Assembly: GCA_964581355.1 (NCBI GenBank)
Contig: CAZOOA010000117.1
Coordinates: 1 to 5,698, forward strand
Length of the DNA stretch: 5,698 nucleotides
Direction of reading: 5' to 3'
From: CAZOOA01 sp964581355
Lineage (GTDB): Bacteria; Bacillota; Dethiobacteria; DTU022; UBA8154
Shown: piece after piece, positions 1 through 5,402 of the stretch
How positions within the stretch are numbered: position 1 is the stretch's first letter
Layout: each line of letters opens with the position of its first letter
Notes under the pieces: model-generated
Database searches by the model: none
What the model saw: only the letters and a program-made list of their open reading frames with translations
What the model was told of the DNA's origin: nothing
Made by a program: the position numbers and the translations under genes

Positions 1-44
1 TTCCTTCCTTCCTTCCTTCCTTCCTTCCTTCCTTCCTTCCTTCC
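1..44. repeat. (TTCC)11 tetranucleotide microsatellite at window edge
   Basis: Eleven perfect, uninterrupted TTCC units begin at the first base, so the true array may be longer. On the minus strand it reads GGAA/GAAG and lies in frame inside the start of the leftward gene. Because the unit is 4 bases, all three minus-strand frames read rotations of Glu-Gly-Arg-Lys and contain no stop. Gain or loss of one unit would leave the array open but shift the frame after it. Such arrays are classic slipped-strand (contingency) repeats; that this one varies is inference. Confidence 0.95.
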
Positions 45-121
45 TCTTCAATAGCCAGCTTTTCAATATCTATGATGGTATCTACAATGTTTTTATGACA
101 GTAGTTTTCCGGGATAATCAT
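1..121 (-). CDS. Partial leftward gene of unknown function; repeat-encoded EGRK tract
   Basis: This is an N-terminal fragment running off the left edge, about 40 codons visible. The ATG is at 121-119. Its SD site AAGGG (minus strand, about 127-131) has a 5-base spacer, and an in-frame TGA lies five codons upstream, so the start is well fixed. The product begins M-I-I-P-E-N-Y-C-H-K, continues to residue 27 with a mixed, probably helical segment (about residues 12-27, ending AIEEE), and then enters a tandem E-G-R-K repeat made by the microsatellite. The repeat is highly charged and probably helical. I do not recognise the family. Charged Glu/Gly/Lys/Arg repeats also occur near the C-terminus of Rpn/YhgA-type PD-(D/E)XK proteins, but here the repeat is close to the N-terminus and no nuclease motif is visible, so that identity is not supported. 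The gene is transcribed divergently from the DUF3303-like gene. Confidence 0.6.
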   Translation of the reverse strand, partial: MIIPENYCHKNIVDTIIDIEKLAIEEEGRKEGRKEGRKEG

Positions 122-142
122 TTTGTCCCTTCAATGCTCCAT

Positions 143-171
143 TTTAGAAGAAAATCATACTTTCGTATAAT
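143..171 (+). promoter_or_regulatory. Candidate rightward sigma-A-type promoter for the DUF3303-like gene
   Basis: A -35-like TTTAGA (143-148) is followed after exactly 17 bases by a consensus -10 TATAAT (166-171). The start point would be near 178, giving a leader of about 90 bases before the GTG at 268. The -10 forms the right arm of the inverted repeat at 154-171. Between promoter and gene, TTGACCA occurs twice (223-229 and 234-240) as an imperfect direct repeat of unknown meaning. Confidence 0.55.
154..171. promoter_or_regulatory. Inverted repeat with -10-like hexamers on both strands, copy 1
   Basis: The arms are ATCATAC and GTATAAT around a TTTC spacer, with one mismatch in 7 bp. The right arm supplies TATAAT to the rightward promoter. 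The left arm, read on the minus strand, gives TATGAT about 32 bases upstream of the leftward ATG at 121, a sensible distance for a -10 with a short leader. No good minus-strand -35 is visible. It could be a symmetric bidirectional promoter or an operator overlapping a -10. A near-identical copy lies at 692-709. Confidence 0.5.
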
Positions 172-267
172 AGATTTCTTATTTTATTTTTGTACAATGG
201 GTAACATACAGGAAGTCTTTTATTGACCAGGGTTTGACCAAGTTTACAAGAAAGGGATGAAGGTGCC

Positions 268-540
268 GTGCTATTTATTGCGCTGATGAAGGTAAGGGCA
301 GGAACAGAAGAAGAAAGAATCTTGAGGCGCCTGCACTGGGAAGACCCCGATGGTCTTCATGTAGTAGCCGAATACTGGCTGCATACCAATAATCCCCAGA
401 TTATTTTGGTTTTCCAGGCAGAAAGTTATGTTCCCATTTCGCAGGTGATTTCCGCCTGGGATGATATTTTTGAAATTACTGTCTTTCCGGCCATGACAGC
501 AGAGCAGGGGTTGGACATGGCCAGACAAATGGTGGAGTAA
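268..540 (+). CDS. DUF3303-like small protein
   Basis: The product has 90 residues with a GTG start. It begins M-L-F-I-A, has a central Gly-Leu-His-Val-Val-Ala-Glu-Tyr segment (about residues 29-36), a strand-like I-I-L-V-F-Q-A-E (about 45-52), the segment S-A-W-D-D-I-F-E-I-T-V-F-P (about 62-74), and a C-terminal helix. This order, including the 'W-x-D/E-x-x-x-E-x-x-P' tail and the length of about 90, matches my recollection of the DUF3303 family, small cytoplasmic proteins with a likely ferredoxin-like alpha/beta dimer fold. No enzymatic role is established for the family and no catalytic motif is evident. GTG 268 is chosen because an AAAGGG site lies 11 bases upstream (a closer AAGGTG is only 2 bases away) and because family members start at this hydrophobic strand; the in-frame ATG at 286 lacks a ribosome site. 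It stands alone downstream of its own candidate promoter. Confidence 0.75.
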   Translation: MLFIALMKVRAGTEEERILRRLHWEDPDGLHVVAEYWLHTNNPQIILVFQAESYVPISQVISAWDDIFEITVFPAMTAEQGLDMARQMVE

Positions 541-586
541 CATTACCCTTCTAAGCTCTACGGCCCTCCCGGCCGCAGCAGGAGAT

Positions 587-613
587 GAAAATGGGTTTTC
601 AAACCCGCTTTTC
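587..613 (+). terminator. Weak terminator-like hairpin downstream of the DUF3303-like gene
   Basis: The stem GGGTTT/AAACCC is extended outward by GAAAA/TTTTC with a small bulge. The loop is tiny (TC, or TTTC if the innermost pairs open). The 3' side reads GCTTTTCG, so there is only a short, interrupted T run. On the minus strand the stem is followed by ATTTTC, which is equally weak. It lies 47 bases after the stop codon, a plausible place for a terminator. Confidence 0.35.
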
Positions 614-691
614 GCCTGGATGAGGCCCGCTTTACCTGTATCGGCTCCGGTATACGCCAACGCTGCCATTTTCATGCTAAAGAGGGCAAAA

Positions 692-709
692 ATCATACTT
701 TCGTATGAT
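692..709. promoter_or_regulatory. Perfect inverted repeat, copy 2 of the promoter-like palindrome
   Basis: ATCATAC-TTTC-GTATGAT has two perfect 7-bp arms and the same TTTC spacer as copy 1 (154-171). Similarity to copy 1 extends outward: AAA before, GATT and T-rich bases after, and a shared GCT.CCATTTT upstream, interrupted by about 10 inserted bases. TATGAT is present as a -10-like hexamer on both strands, but no convincing -35 is seen on either. It lies about 145 bases upstream of the RDD gene. Confidence 0.5.
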
Positions 710-757
710 GGATTCATTTCCCCATTCGCTGTATCCTGAAAGAGGGGGTGGAAACAA

Positions 758-805
758 CTGATTACTGAAGGTGTATCGGCGGCATTTGAAGCGCTATTTG
801 AGTAA
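758..805 (+). CDS. Possible 15-residue leader peptide (CTG start)
   Basis: An excellent SD-like AGAGGGGGTG (741-750) stands 6-7 bases before CTG 758. From there the frame reads L-I-T-E-G-V-S-A-A-F-E-A-L-F-E and stops at TAA 803-805. The composition looks coding-like, but the start is non-canonical and the ORF is tiny. An overlapping six-codon ORF from GTG 749 is the alternative. It could be a leader peptide for the RDD gene, a remnant of a lost gene, or chance. Confidence 0.2.
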   Translation: MITEGVSAAFEALFE

Positions 806-815
806 AAGGTATGAG
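786..815 (+). promoter_or_regulatory. Weak candidate promoter for the RDD-lipoprotein pair
   Basis: TTGAAG (786-791), 18 bases, then TATGAG (810-815); each hexamer matches the sigma-A consensus at four of six positions. It would start transcription near 822, shortly before the SD at 838-845. It overlaps the end of the possible leader peptide, so only one of the two readings is likely. The palindrome at 692-709 is another candidate promoter. Confidence 0.25.
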
Positions 816-837
816 TTTTTCCTGGCAAGTTACTTTG

Positions 838-845
838 AAAGGAGG
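838..845 (+). promoter_or_regulatory. Strong Shine-Dalgarno site for the RDD gene
   Basis: AAAGGAGG is a near-perfect complement to the 16S 3' end, with an 8-base spacer before ATG 854. It fixes the start of the RDD gene. Confidence 0.85.
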
Positions 846-853
846 TTGAAAAA

Positions 854-1384
854 ATGAGAGACTACCCAAAAGTGGAAGTGAACAACCGGATTCTAGCTGC
901 TTTAATTGATGGTGTCATGTCCTATGTTATCGGTTTTATTCCGGTTATAGGGGCTATTGCCGGTGCCGTTTACATGTTATTGAAAGACGGACTGTTTGAG
1001 GGCCAGAGTGTGGGCAAAAAAGTTATGAAAATGCAGGTAATCACAGAAAACGATGCCAAAGCAGATTTTGCCGTTTCCGCAAGAAGGAATGTCATTTTTG
1101 CTATCCCTATCGCTGTTATGATTATTCCAATCTTGGGGTGGATTATTGCTCCCATTCTTTCTTTAGTCATTGTCATTATCGAGTTTCTGAAAATTAAGGA
1201 TGATCCCAAGGGACGCCGGCGGGGAGATAACTGGGCAGGCACCCAGGTGATCATGCATTCCGAGGCCTTCCAGGCGGGAAGTGGCCCCGCGCCTGCAGGA
1301 ACACATCCAGTAGCTCCACCGGAGCAGGTTGATCCCGCTGAACCTGTAGATGCAAATATAGAATCGAAACAGGATCCGCAGTGA
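854..1384 (+). CDS. RDD-family integral membrane protein
   Basis: The product has 176 residues. It carries the RDD hallmarks: R12 and D19 in R-I-L-A-A-L-I-D at the head of the first membrane helix, the loop motif S-V-G-K-K-V-M-K-M-Q-V (52-62), and the late Asp D125 in G-D-N-W-A-G-T-Q-V (124-132), where the family usually has a D-R-x-A-G-T-type motif. Hydrophobic segments lie at about 13-43 (probably one or two helices with a Pro break at 30), 80-95 and 97-112. Residues 134-176 form a hydrophilic Pro/Ala/Glu-rich tail, probably disordered. RDD proteins sit in the cytoplasmic membrane; some have been linked to ion transport, but the role of most is unknown. The start is set by a strong SD. The gene lies 83 bases upstream of a lipoprotein gene on the same strand and is probably cotranscribed with it. 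Confidence 0.88.
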   Translation: MRDYPKVEVNNRILAALIDGVMSYVIGFIPVIGAIAGAVYMLLKDGLFEGQSVGKKVMKMQVITENDAKADFAVSARRNVIFAIPIAVMIIPILGWIIAPILSLVIVIIEFLKIKDDPKGRRRGDNWAGTQVIMHSEAFQAGSGPAPAGTHPVAPPEQVDPAEPVDANIESKQDPQ

Positions 1385-1401
1385 TTTGTTGTCGAAAGCC
1401 T

Positions 1402-1440
1402 GAGTTAACTGGTTGCTGGTGTTTGGCGGCCAGTTAACTC
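1402..1440 (+). repeat. Perfect 11-bp inverted repeat between the RDD and lipoprotein genes
   Basis: GAGTTAACTGG (1402-1412) and CCAGTTAACTC (1430-1440) are exact reverse complements around 17 bases. As RNA the stem can extend inward by about six more pairs (U-G, U-G, G-C, C-G, U-G, G-U) to a loop of about 5 bases. No T run follows on either strand, so it is not a standard intrinsic terminator. It sits 10 bases upstream of the lipoprotein SD and could tune message stability or translation. Alternatively, each arm contains the self-complementary 8-mer AGTTAACT, giving two identical operator-like sites 29 bp apart in the DNA. Confidence 0.7.
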
Positions 1441-1450
1441 TATAAAAATG

Positions 1451-1460
1451 AGGAGGAGGG
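1451..1460 (+). promoter_or_regulatory. Shine-Dalgarno site deciding the GTG start of the lipoprotein
   Basis: AGGAGGAGGG is a doubled SD; its second GGAGG (1455-1459) lies 8 bases before GTG 1468. The nearby TTG at 1464 is in another frame. Confidence 0.8.
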
Positions 1461-1467
1461 GGTTTGA

Positions 1468-2256
1468 GTGAAGCGCTGGATTGTCTTTTTGTTGATAACG
1501 GCAATATTGTTTTCAATGGTGGGATGTGGAGGCGGGGAACCTCCATCCGAGCCCAGGGACCCTGAAAGAGATGTCTCTGAAGGCCCAGATAATGAGATGG
1601 CAGACGAATATGTGGAATCTGTGGAAAGAGAGATTGAAGCCGGGGAGCTTGACAGGGAAGCTCAACCTGTGGACGATTTTTTCCAGTTTGAGTCTGTTTT
1701 TGAACTGGCAACTCACTTTAAAGAATTGGAATATTCCTATACTGTAGATGGTGCGGAAGGCAGAACGGGAATTACCAATTATTCCTTTTCAGTTCTGGAT
1801 GAAAAGAGTATCGATGGCAAAAAAGCCTATCAAGTGAAATATCAAAGGACCGGCCAGGACGACGAAAGCATCATTGAATGTTGGGTTAACGAAGACCAGG
1901 TGCTGGAAGGAACCATGGATGGCAATGTGCTGGAAGACCAGGAATTGTTGATGATTAATGCCACTCTGGGTTCTTTTATGATGCCTTTTGTTTTTACCAT
2001 GGTCATGGAAGCCACTCTAACCAACCGGGAAATGCGGGAAATGATGGGTTGGGAAATACTCGATGAGGGAACAAAGTCAAGCAGTATGGGTGGGGTTAAT
2101 ACAGAGGTCCGTTATTATGAGCTTGAAGCCGAGGACGAAACAGCTTATTTTGAAGTTGCTACAATATCAGGGCAAAGCCTGTTCATGGGTTATAAAAACA
2201 CCAACCAGCAGGGCAACACCTATGAAATGACAGTAACCAACCTGGAACTGAAGTAG
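1468..2256 (+). CDS. Secreted lipoprotein of unknown function
   Basis: The product has 262 residues from a GTG start. It opens with a lipoprotein signal peptide: M-K-R-W, a hydrophobic stretch to about residue 18, and lipobox M-V-G-C with the lipidated Cys at 20, then G-G-G. The mature protein would be anchored on the outer face of the membrane. Residues 22-65 form an acidic, Pro/Glu/Asp-rich linker. The rest (about 66-262) alternates hydrophobic and polar residues like a beta-rich domain, with Y-S-Y-T-V-D-G, G-K-K-A-Y-Q-V-K-Y and a C-terminal Y-E-M-T-V-T-N-L-E. Residues 162-193 are Met-rich (eight Met). I recognise no named family; beta-rich carrier-like lipoproteins (LolA- or DUF3108-type folds) are a guess only. 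It follows the RDD gene on the same strand, so both products act at the membrane. It ends 20 bases from the convergent LAL regulator. Confidence 0.82.
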   Translation: MKRWIVFLLITAILFSMVGCGGGEPPSEPRDPERDVSEGPDNEMADEYVESVEREIEAGELDREAQPVDDFFQFESVFELATHFKELEYSYTVDGAEGRTGITNYSFSVLDEKSIDGKKAYQVKYQRTGQDDESIIECWVNEDQVLEGTMDGNVLEDQELLMINATLGSFMMPFVFTMVMEATLTNREMREMMGWEILDEGTKSSSMGGVNTEVRYYELEAEDETAYFEVATISGQSLFMGYKNTNQQGNTYEMTVTNLELK

Positions 2257-2276
2257 TGATGCAATTGTCTCCATTG

Positions 2277-4952
2277 CTAAATTAAGTCGGTTGTAACAAA
2301 AGAATGGTCTTTATTCCAGTCATTAAGATTGAGCTCATTTACCCGGGCGATGGCTTTTGCCCTGCTATTTACATCCAGTTTGCGGCAGATATTTTGCACA
2401 TGAGTTTTTACGGTTACAATGCTGATGAACAGCGCGTCAGCAATGGCCTGGTTGGAAAAGCCCATAGCCAACAGTTTTAAAACTTCCCATTCTCTTTTGG
2501 TTAACGCCTGGGGTATTTCGTCGGGCAAAAGAGGATCATGATCATCTTCCAACAGGTTTTCCATGGTAAACCCCTGGCATAAACTTCCCAGATATTTAAG
2601 CAGTTCATCTTGACGTTCCTTTGCAGGAAGCAGAAACTGCTGTCTTTTAAGTTCCGTCAACAGCTTAAACAATGCTTTCCCTTCATCGATAAATATGCGG
2701 CAATAGCCTTCTGCTGCCCCCAGCTGAAGGGCTTGCTGCAAACAGTCAAGCGCCCGGCCTGTGAACCTCAACGCCTGGCAGCAAAGGGCCTGTAAAATCA
2801 ATACTTCTATTCGTTGTCCGATTCCACATTCTTCGTCCAGCTGTACAAATATTCGATCCGCAAGCAGCAGGGCTTTTGCCGGCAACTCCAGGTACATTAA
2901 GGCCCGAATCAGGGTGACCAGGGGGTAAAACTGCCAGGATGTGAGCGGATCATAAATGGAAAGCCCGCAGTTCTTGGTCCAGTATCGAACGGCTTCAGCG
3001 TTTTGCCTGCAAATATCTATTCTTGCCTGGTGTGCAAGCAGTAACGAAGACCAGTAAGGAGAAGCACGCCCTGCAACCCTTTGTTCCAGTGTTGACAGGA
3101 TTTCCAGGGCGGCACTGTCCTGGTTTTGTGCCATCTTTACTTTTGATGCGGTGATAGCGGCAGGGATTAATATTCCCAGGCCGGTTTCTTCTGGAGATAT
3201 CTTCAAGGCTTGAAAGGCATAACAGTACGCCTGTTCCAGCTGGTTTTGTTCATACAGGATTTCTCCCAGAAGGGCGTAGCCGGGGATGAAGGAAGAAATA
3301 TCTGTATTTGTTTTTTTCAACATTACTTCTGTTGCACGACAAAAACATGCAGCCCGCTGCAGTTTTCCCCATATACCGGGTGGAGCTTGCAGCAGGCTGG
3401 CACTGCTTGTTTGAAATAAAACAACTCCTTCTGCGGGCAAATTTTTCTTAAGCATTGTTTGTGCAGCATCAGCAAACTGCTTTACAGCGCCTTCGTCACC
3501 ACGATATACGGAAAAAAAGCCGGCCAGTAATTCCAGTTCATCTTTTATCGGGGTCAAGTTCGGATTGTTTCCAGCCTCAAGCAACTTATCATGGCTATTA
3601 AGAAAATAGCTGTAAAGCTCTTTAAAGGACCGTGCTGCTTTGTTTATTGCCCCGGATACAAGTAAAACCCAGGTGTAATAGAGCCAGATTTTTGGTTTAT
3701 CGTAAAACACCTCCGCTGGCAATGAGGCGATCCAGCTGCCTAGCTGTTTCAGGCTTCCCTGCTGAAAGCAGCGGGGTATTTCTTCTTCAATCCAGTCAAC
3801 TGCTTTTTCATAGTGTTTCCCCTCCAGGGCATGCTCTATAGCTTCAACAAAATATCCATTGTCTTTAAACCAGGCGGCTGCTTTTAGGCAGATGGTTTCC
3901 TGTTCTTGTGGGTGAAGCAATTTTTTTAATGCTTCAGCAAAAAGTGGATGATAGCAGTACCAGCGCCTGTCATCATCCAGGGGGAAGAGGAAATAATGAC
4001 GCTGTTCCAGCCATTCTATTATTTCCTGGCTGTTTTTGTATCCAGTCAAGGCATCACATAAAGCGCTTTCCATTTTATGCAGCACGGCAGTTTGTAGTAA
4101 AAAAGATTTTACTTGCTCTGGAGCCTGGTTGAACAGTTCATCGCGGAAAAACTCCAGGATATAGTGGTTTTCACCGGAAAAATATCGGATATACTTTGTC
4201 CTGTCAGGTGTTTGATTGAGCCGGTTTGCTGTCATTTCCAGCCCGGCAGCCCAGCCTTTTAGCTGCTGATGCAGGGATGATATTTCCTGTTTGTTCAGTT
4301 TGGGCTTTACCAAGCGGTTAAGCAGTGCTTCGCTTTCTTTAAAAGTAAAACGCAATTCATTTTCCCCAATTTCTAGAAGCTCTCCTTTTCCCCTGAGGGA
4401 GGCTAACGGCATTGCCGGTATAGAACGAGTGACAAGGTAGACATGGACATGACCTGGAAGGTGATCGAGCAGGTAATTCAGGGTATTGAAGATTTCCTGG
4501 TTGTGGATAACCTGAAAGTTGTCAAGGATAATGGCCAGATCTTCTTTGCGGTGATTCAATTCGTTGAGAAACAGGGTCAGAATTGTTTTCAACAGGGTGT
4601 GACTGGATGAGTGCAGGAAATCCAGGGACTGTTGGCCCAGTTGAGGGAATAGTTCTTTTACAGCATGGAACAAATATTGCCAGAACAGGATTTCATCGTT
4701 ATCTTCTGCGCCAAGAGAATACCAGGCAGAGGGAGTATCATTATGGGGCAGCCACTGGGCTGCGAGCGTGGTTTTTCCATATCCAGCCGGGCCGTGGACC
4801 AGAATTAGCTTATAGGCAAGCCCCTGCTGCAGTTTATCGGTCAACCGCTTTCGGGGCACAAGTTTTGGCCCAGGCCTGGGTGGGTGCATTTTGGCCTGGA
4901 TTAACATCGGTTTTGCTGTATTCCTGGGGAATAGCTTATGGGCCTTTTTCAT
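2277..4952 (-). CDS. LAL/MalT-type LuxR-family ATP-dependent transcriptional regulator
   Basis: The product has 891 residues, the usual size for the LAL (large ATP-binding LuxR) group. The N-terminal STAND NTPase has Walker A G-P-A-G-Y-G-K-T (54-61), a Walker B strand L-A-I-I-L-D-N (138-144, D143) and a following L-V-T-R-S sensor-like arginine. Leu/Ala-rich helical repeats typical of the MalT TPR-like sensor region occupy about residues 350-780. The C-terminus is a LuxR helix-turn-helix (about 817-876): L-T-K-R-E-W-E-V-L, S-N-Q-A-I-A, T-V-K-T-H-V-Q-N-I, K-L-D-V-N-S-R-A-K-A. By family knowledge, an inducer bound by the repeat region and ATP drive oligomerisation and activation of promoters. 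The Walker B here reads LDN rather than the common LDD. The inducer and targets cannot be read from sequence. The ATG is set by AAGGAG with a 7-base spacer and overlaps the stop of the upstream zinc-ribbon gene by 4 bases (ATGA). Confidence 0.93.
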   Translation of the reverse strand: MKKAHKLFPRNTAKPMLIQAKMHPPRPGPKLVPRKRLTDKLQQGLAYKLILVHGPAGYGKTTLAAQWLPHNDTPSAWYSLGAEDNDEILFWQYLFHAVKELFPQLGQQSLDFLHSSSHTLLKTILTLFLNELNHRKEDLAIILDNFQVIHNQEIFNTLNYLLDHLPGHVHVYLVTRSIPAMPLASLRGKGELLEIGENELRFTFKESEALLNRLVKPKLNKQEISSLHQQLKGWAAGLEMTANRLNQTPDRTKYIRYFSGENHYILEFFRDELFNQAPEQVKSFLLQTAVLHKMESALCDALTGYKNSQEIIEWLEQRHYFLFPLDDDRRWYCYHPLFAEALKKLLHPQEQETICLKAAAWFKDNGYFVEAIEHALEGKHYEKAVDWIEEEIPRCFQQGSLKQLGSWIASLPAEVFYDKPKIWLYYTWVLLVSGAINKAARSFKELYSYFLNSHDKLLEAGNNPNLTPIKDELELLAGFFSVYRGDEGAVKQFADAAQTMLKKNLPAEGVVLFQTSSASLLQAPPGIWGKLQRAACFCRATEVMLKKTNTDISSFIPGYALLGEILYEQNQLEQAYCYAFQALKISPEETGLGILIPAAITASKVKMAQNQDSAALEILSTLEQRVAGRASPYWSSLLLAHQARIDICRQNAEAVRYWTKNCGLSIYDPLTSWQFYPLVTLIRALMYLELPAKALLLADRIFVQLDEECGIGQRIEVLILQALCCQALRFTGRALDCLQQALQLGAAEGYCRIFIDEGKALFKLLTELKRQQFLLPAKERQDELLKYLGSLCQGFTMENLLEDDHDPLLPDEIPQALTKREWEVLKLLAMGFSNQAIADALFISIVTVKTHVQNICRKLDVNSRAKAIARVNELNLNDWNKDHSFVTTDLI
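4949..4952 (-). promoter_or_regulatory. ATGA stop/start overlap coupling the zinc-ribbon and LAL genes
   Basis: On the minus strand, the ATG of the LAL gene (4952-4950) overlaps the TGA of the zinc-ribbon gene (4951-4949). The SD for the LAL gene, AAGGAG (4965-4960), lies inside the last codons of the upstream gene. This arrangement normally couples translation of the two products. Confidence 0.85.
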
Positions 4953-5287
4953 TTTAATGCTCCTTCACGCTGGCTAACATAGCAACTGGAACATTGATCT
5001 TCTTCCTCGAAAAAGTGGCGATCACAAACCCATCTTTTACAAGCAGGGCAACGGTTGAAATAAAACATTCCTTCCCTGTTGGCCCTTTCAAAGGCATCCT
5101 TGTGTTCTATCTTTCTAAGGGTAGACAAAGATATAAACAAGCTTTTCCAAAACCCTTTCTGGTTTGCCTGGCTAAATGATATAGGGATGCTTTTCCAAGA
5201 ATTGTCACATAAATCACAGTAGAAGGAAAATACAAATTCTTCATCTGTAGACTCGTCGGTATACTTTTGAGTAAACGAAGGCAGCAA
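4949..5287 (-). CDS. Small zinc-ribbon protein cotranslated with the LAL regulator
   Basis: The product has 112 residues from a TTG start. It has one Cys pair near the N-terminus, C24-x2-C27 in F-Y-C-D-L-C, and a C-terminal cluster C80-x2-C83-x4-C88-x2-H91-x7-C99-x2-C102, suggesting two zinc sites. The opening F-T-Q-K-Y-T-D-E-S-T-D-E-x-F-x-F-x-F-Y-C-D-x-C resembles, from memory, a family of small bacterial zinc-ribbon proteins whose N-terminus reads 'YTDxSTDEGFxFxFYCDxC'; their function is unknown to me. The middle (40-75) is polar with a few aromatic residues, and no signal peptide or membrane helix is seen, so it is probably cytoplasmic. The TTG is supported by AAAAGGAG (5304-5297) with a 9-base spacer and an in-frame TAA just upstream; the next in-frame Met is residue 74, too late. 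Coupling to the LAL gene suggests a partner or co-regulator (inference). Confidence 0.78.
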   Translation of the reverse strand: MLPSFTQKYTDESTDEEFVFSFYCDLCDNSWKSIPISFSQANQKGFWKSLFISLSTLRKIEHKDAFERANREGMFYFNRCPACKRWVCDRHFFEEEDQCSSCYVSQREGALK

Positions 5288-5402
5288 AAGGATCAGCTCC
5301 TTTTATTAATATTTTCTTTTTCAGGTCGCAGCGTAGATTGCCGTATGTGGCGTAATAAAAGGCTGAGCAGCAGTTACTCCTTGTTTCTATTGTGGCAGGT
5401 GG

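Larger units (their letters stand above)
541..715. other. Hairpin-rich non-coding spacer (possible structured RNA or dispersed repeat)
   Basis: Four palindromes follow in close succession. CGGCC/GGCCG has a CTCCC loop (561-575). GAAAA.GGGTTT/AAACCC..TTTTC (587-613) is followed by GC-broken T runs and could be a weak bidirectional terminator for the upstream gene. GTAT-CGG/CCG-(GT)-ATAC is at 638-655. The perfect ATCATAC/GTATGAT palindrome is at 692-709. No gene with a ribosome site is seen on either strand; a long minus-strand open frame crosses here but has no other support. It may be a dispersed intergenic repeat or a small RNA, and the sequence alone cannot decide. Confidence 0.4.

Noticed and set aside
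1..121. Rpn/YhgA-type transposase-nuclease from the EGRK repeat
   Set aside because: Those proteins carry such repeats near the C-terminus; here the repeat follows only 27 residues and no PD-(D/E)XK motif is visible.
222..231. ATTGACCAGG also found at 5653-5662, considered as a shared regulatory site
   Set aside because: A 10-base match between two places in 5.7 kb is expected by chance many times, and the contexts differ (leader versus SD).
271..828. Long minus-strand open frame (185 codons) across the DUF3303-like gene and the hairpin spacer
   Set aside because: It lies antisense to a well-supported gene for half its length, has no SD before its start, and crosses the palindromes; its composition matches no family I know.
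1163..1711. Minus-strand 182-codon frame under the RDD and lipoprotein genes
   Set aside because: It is the shadow of two real plus-strand genes, rich in Pro/Gln/Ser as expected for antisense reading, and has no SD.
2261..2277. GCAAT/ATTGC palindrome between the convergent genes as a bidirectional terminator
   Set aside because: It has only a 5-bp AT-rich stem with no T run on either side and overlaps the LAL stop codon.
4583..4957. Plus-strand 124-codon frame opposite the N-terminus of the LAL gene
   Set aside because: It is antisense to the Walker A region of a clear gene and has no family signal.
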